A DNA stretch of 59,829 nucleotides, from positions 1-59,829 of the forward strand of contig CAZCZR010000002.1 in assembly GCA_964503455.1 (NCBI GenBank), given 5' to 3'. Origin of the DNA: CAZCZR01 sp964503455 (GTDB lineage Bacteria > Bacillota > Clostridia > UBA1381). Both the position numbers and the translations under genes were made by a program. Under the pieces are notes generated by a model. It was not told the DNA's origin, ran no database searches, and saw only the letters and a list, made by a program, of their open reading frames with translations. This document shows positions 58,767 to 59,829 of this stretch, in pieces (positions within the stretch are counted from its first letter, which is position 1; every line of letters begins with the position of its first letter).

Positions 58767-59534
58767 ATGAAAAACTATTTTTTCTCCGTGAAAAGCATGA
58801 CCGTAGGCTATGACAATACCCCGCTGATACGCGATATAGAGATAACCCTGAAAAAGGGTGAAATACTTACTCTGATCGGCCCGAACGGAGCCGGAAAGTC
58901 AACGATCTTAAAAAGCATTATCGGGCAGCTTGCCCTTATTTCGGGGACTGTTTTGCTGGAGGATATACGGCTGAATGAAATATCGGACAAGGAGCGCGCC
59001 GAAAGCCTGTCCGCGGTTTTGACAGAGCGCATCGATCCTGAGCTTTTGACTGTGCGCGACATAGTTTCCATGGGCAGATACCCTTATACGGGGACGCTCG
59101 GTATCTTATCGCAAAAGGACAAGCGGATCGTCGATGAGGCAATAGAGCTTGTAAACGTTTCGCCTCTTTCGGAAAAAGAGTTCGTTTGCTTAAGCGACGG
59201 GCAGAAGCAAAAGGTCATGCTCGCAAAAGCGATAGCGCAGGAGCCGGAGATCCTTGTTCTGGACGAGCCGACATCCTTTTTGGATATACGCTGTCAGCTT
59301 GAGTTCCTGTCGGTGCTTAAAGAAATGTCGCGAACAAAGCGCCTCACGGTGATAATGTCAATGCACGATCTGGATATGGCTGAATGGATCTCGGACAAGG
59401 TGCTGTGCGTAAAGGGCGAATATATAGAATGTTTCGGCAGCCCGCGGGATATTTTTACCCCCGCTTATATAAGCGGCTTCTACGGCATTGACGAGCATAC
59501 TCTCGGCGAGCTGGGACGATGGAGAATGAAATAA
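58767..59534 (+). CDS. FecE/BtuD-type ABC ATP-binding protein
   Basis: The 255-residue ATPase has Walker A GPNGAGKST, the Q-loop region, signature LSDGQKQKVMLAKAIAQ, Walker B ILVLDEPTSFLD and the switch His in SMHDLDMAEW. It completes the importer. ATG 58767 begins immediately after the permease stop; GGAG lies 13 nt upstream, so coupling probably helps initiation. The frame open to 58728 is not supported. Confidence 0.94.
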   Translation: MKNYFFSVKSMTVGYDNTPLIRDIEITLKKGEILTLIGPNGAGKSTILKSIIGQLALISGTVLLEDIRLNEISDKERAESLSAVLTERIDPELLTVRDIVSMGRYPYTGTLGILSQKDKRIVDEAIELVNVSPLSEKEFVCLSDGQKQKVMLAKAIAQEPEILVLDEPTSFLDIRCQLEFLSVLKEMSRTKRLTVIMSMHDLDMAEWISDKVLCVKGEYIECFGSPRDIFTPAYISGFYGIDEHTLGELGRWRMK

Positions 59535-59829
59535 CAATTTCCTTAAGCACCTCACATCGGCTCTAATGCTGCTTCACTGTCTTTTGTGCCGCTGTTAAAT
59601 GATGTTATGGATCTTGTATGGGCAGCGCAAACAATCAGAGCATATAACAAAACCAATATTACAATACCCCTCCCGCTCGCCGTCAGTGCGCGACATTAGG
59701 ATGAGTGTTGCGATATGGCTCAATCGCTCCGGATTGATGTCAAATCCTCAGGAAACCGGCACTTTCGATGTGCTTGTTCCTACTATATATGCAATCGCAC
59801 ATATTTTCCAATCGTCTCAACAATTTCCC
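59535..59829. other. Right-hand end of the window, no gene assigned
   Basis: I see no convincing terminator after the ATPase gene and no recognisable product here. A frame from ATG 59599 stays open to the end (about 77 codons) but lacks a ribosome binding site and resembles nothing I know. Base composition looks less GC-rich than the genes to the left. Confidence 0.4.

Noticed and set aside
1..59829. CRISPR arrays, tRNA or rRNA genes, insertion sequences, prophage genes
   Set aside because: No repeat-spacer pattern, cloverleaf, rRNA core, transposase or phage structural motif was seen on either strand.

Overview
The window comes from a Gram-positive, probably spore-forming member of the class Clostridia (Bacillota), likely an anaerobic gut lineage. 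Supporting signs are the dcw cluster order with a SpoVD/PBP2B-type transpeptidase carrying PASTA domains, the genes ytfJ/gerW, ylmC/ymxH, scpAB and asp23-fakA-recG, a meso-DAP type MurE (DNPR motif), lipoproteins with clear lipoboxes, and many -35/-10 promoters with 17-bp spacers. The exact family cannot be fixed from sequence reading alone. The window has one 100-N scaffold gap (2103-2202). I saw no rRNA, tRNA, CRISPR array or recognisable insertion sequence.

Layout. (1) 131-14468, minus strand: mraZ-rsmH-ftsL-pbp-murE-murF-mraY-ftsW-murG, then a GH4 glycosidase and a GH36 alpha-galactosidase joined by overlap to murG. murD, murC, murB, ftsQ, ftsA and ftsZ are absent here. mraZ has a promoter and a 10-bp-period operator array. 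(2) 14910-18409, plus: lgt, a CDF metal exporter and a MATE exporter. (3) 18538-24875: a purine module with an NCS2 xanthine/urate-type permease under a perfect palindrome, a convergent MocA-like nucleotidyltransferase, a three-subunit xanthine dehydrogenase and xpt. (4) 24910-27743, minus: NYN/PIN protein, nicotinamidase-like hydrolase, YczE-like protein and AzlCD. (5) 28078-30530, plus: ECF-type sigma factor and membrane anti-sigma-like protein, a free-standing structured small RNA, and a LytTR regulator. (6) 30667-38358, minus: PF06541 membrane protein, S41 protease, CdaR-type regulator, recG, fakA, asp23. (7) 38557-48455, minus: one long run led by a diguanylate cyclase (site-2 protease, scpA, scpB, DUF2953, ytfJ, two radical-SAM-related genes, metA, ylmC, LTA-synthase-like sulfatase). 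(8) 48834-49870, plus: yebC and a small membrane protein.

(9) 49954-53729, minus: a TrpXYZ-like ABC importer with an LDH/MDH-family dehydrogenase inserted between the binding protein and the permease, behind a terminator-bearing leader. (10) 54110-59534, plus: an adenosylcobalamin riboswitch controlling a five-gene operon: a cobaltochelatase (CbiK) homologue made as an exported lipoprotein, a second lipoprotein with two related beta-rich repeats, and a complete BtuFCD/FecBCD-type tetrapyrrole importer.

Region 10 is the strongest candidate for an undescribed system. A chelatase normally found in the cytoplasm is displayed outside the cell, under B12 control, together with a paired-repeat lipoprotein and an importer. 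Second in interest are the small RNA at 29568-29693 and the attenuator leader at 53782-54033. Third are the Ca-loop-like insertion and the large acidic insertion in the division transpeptidase.
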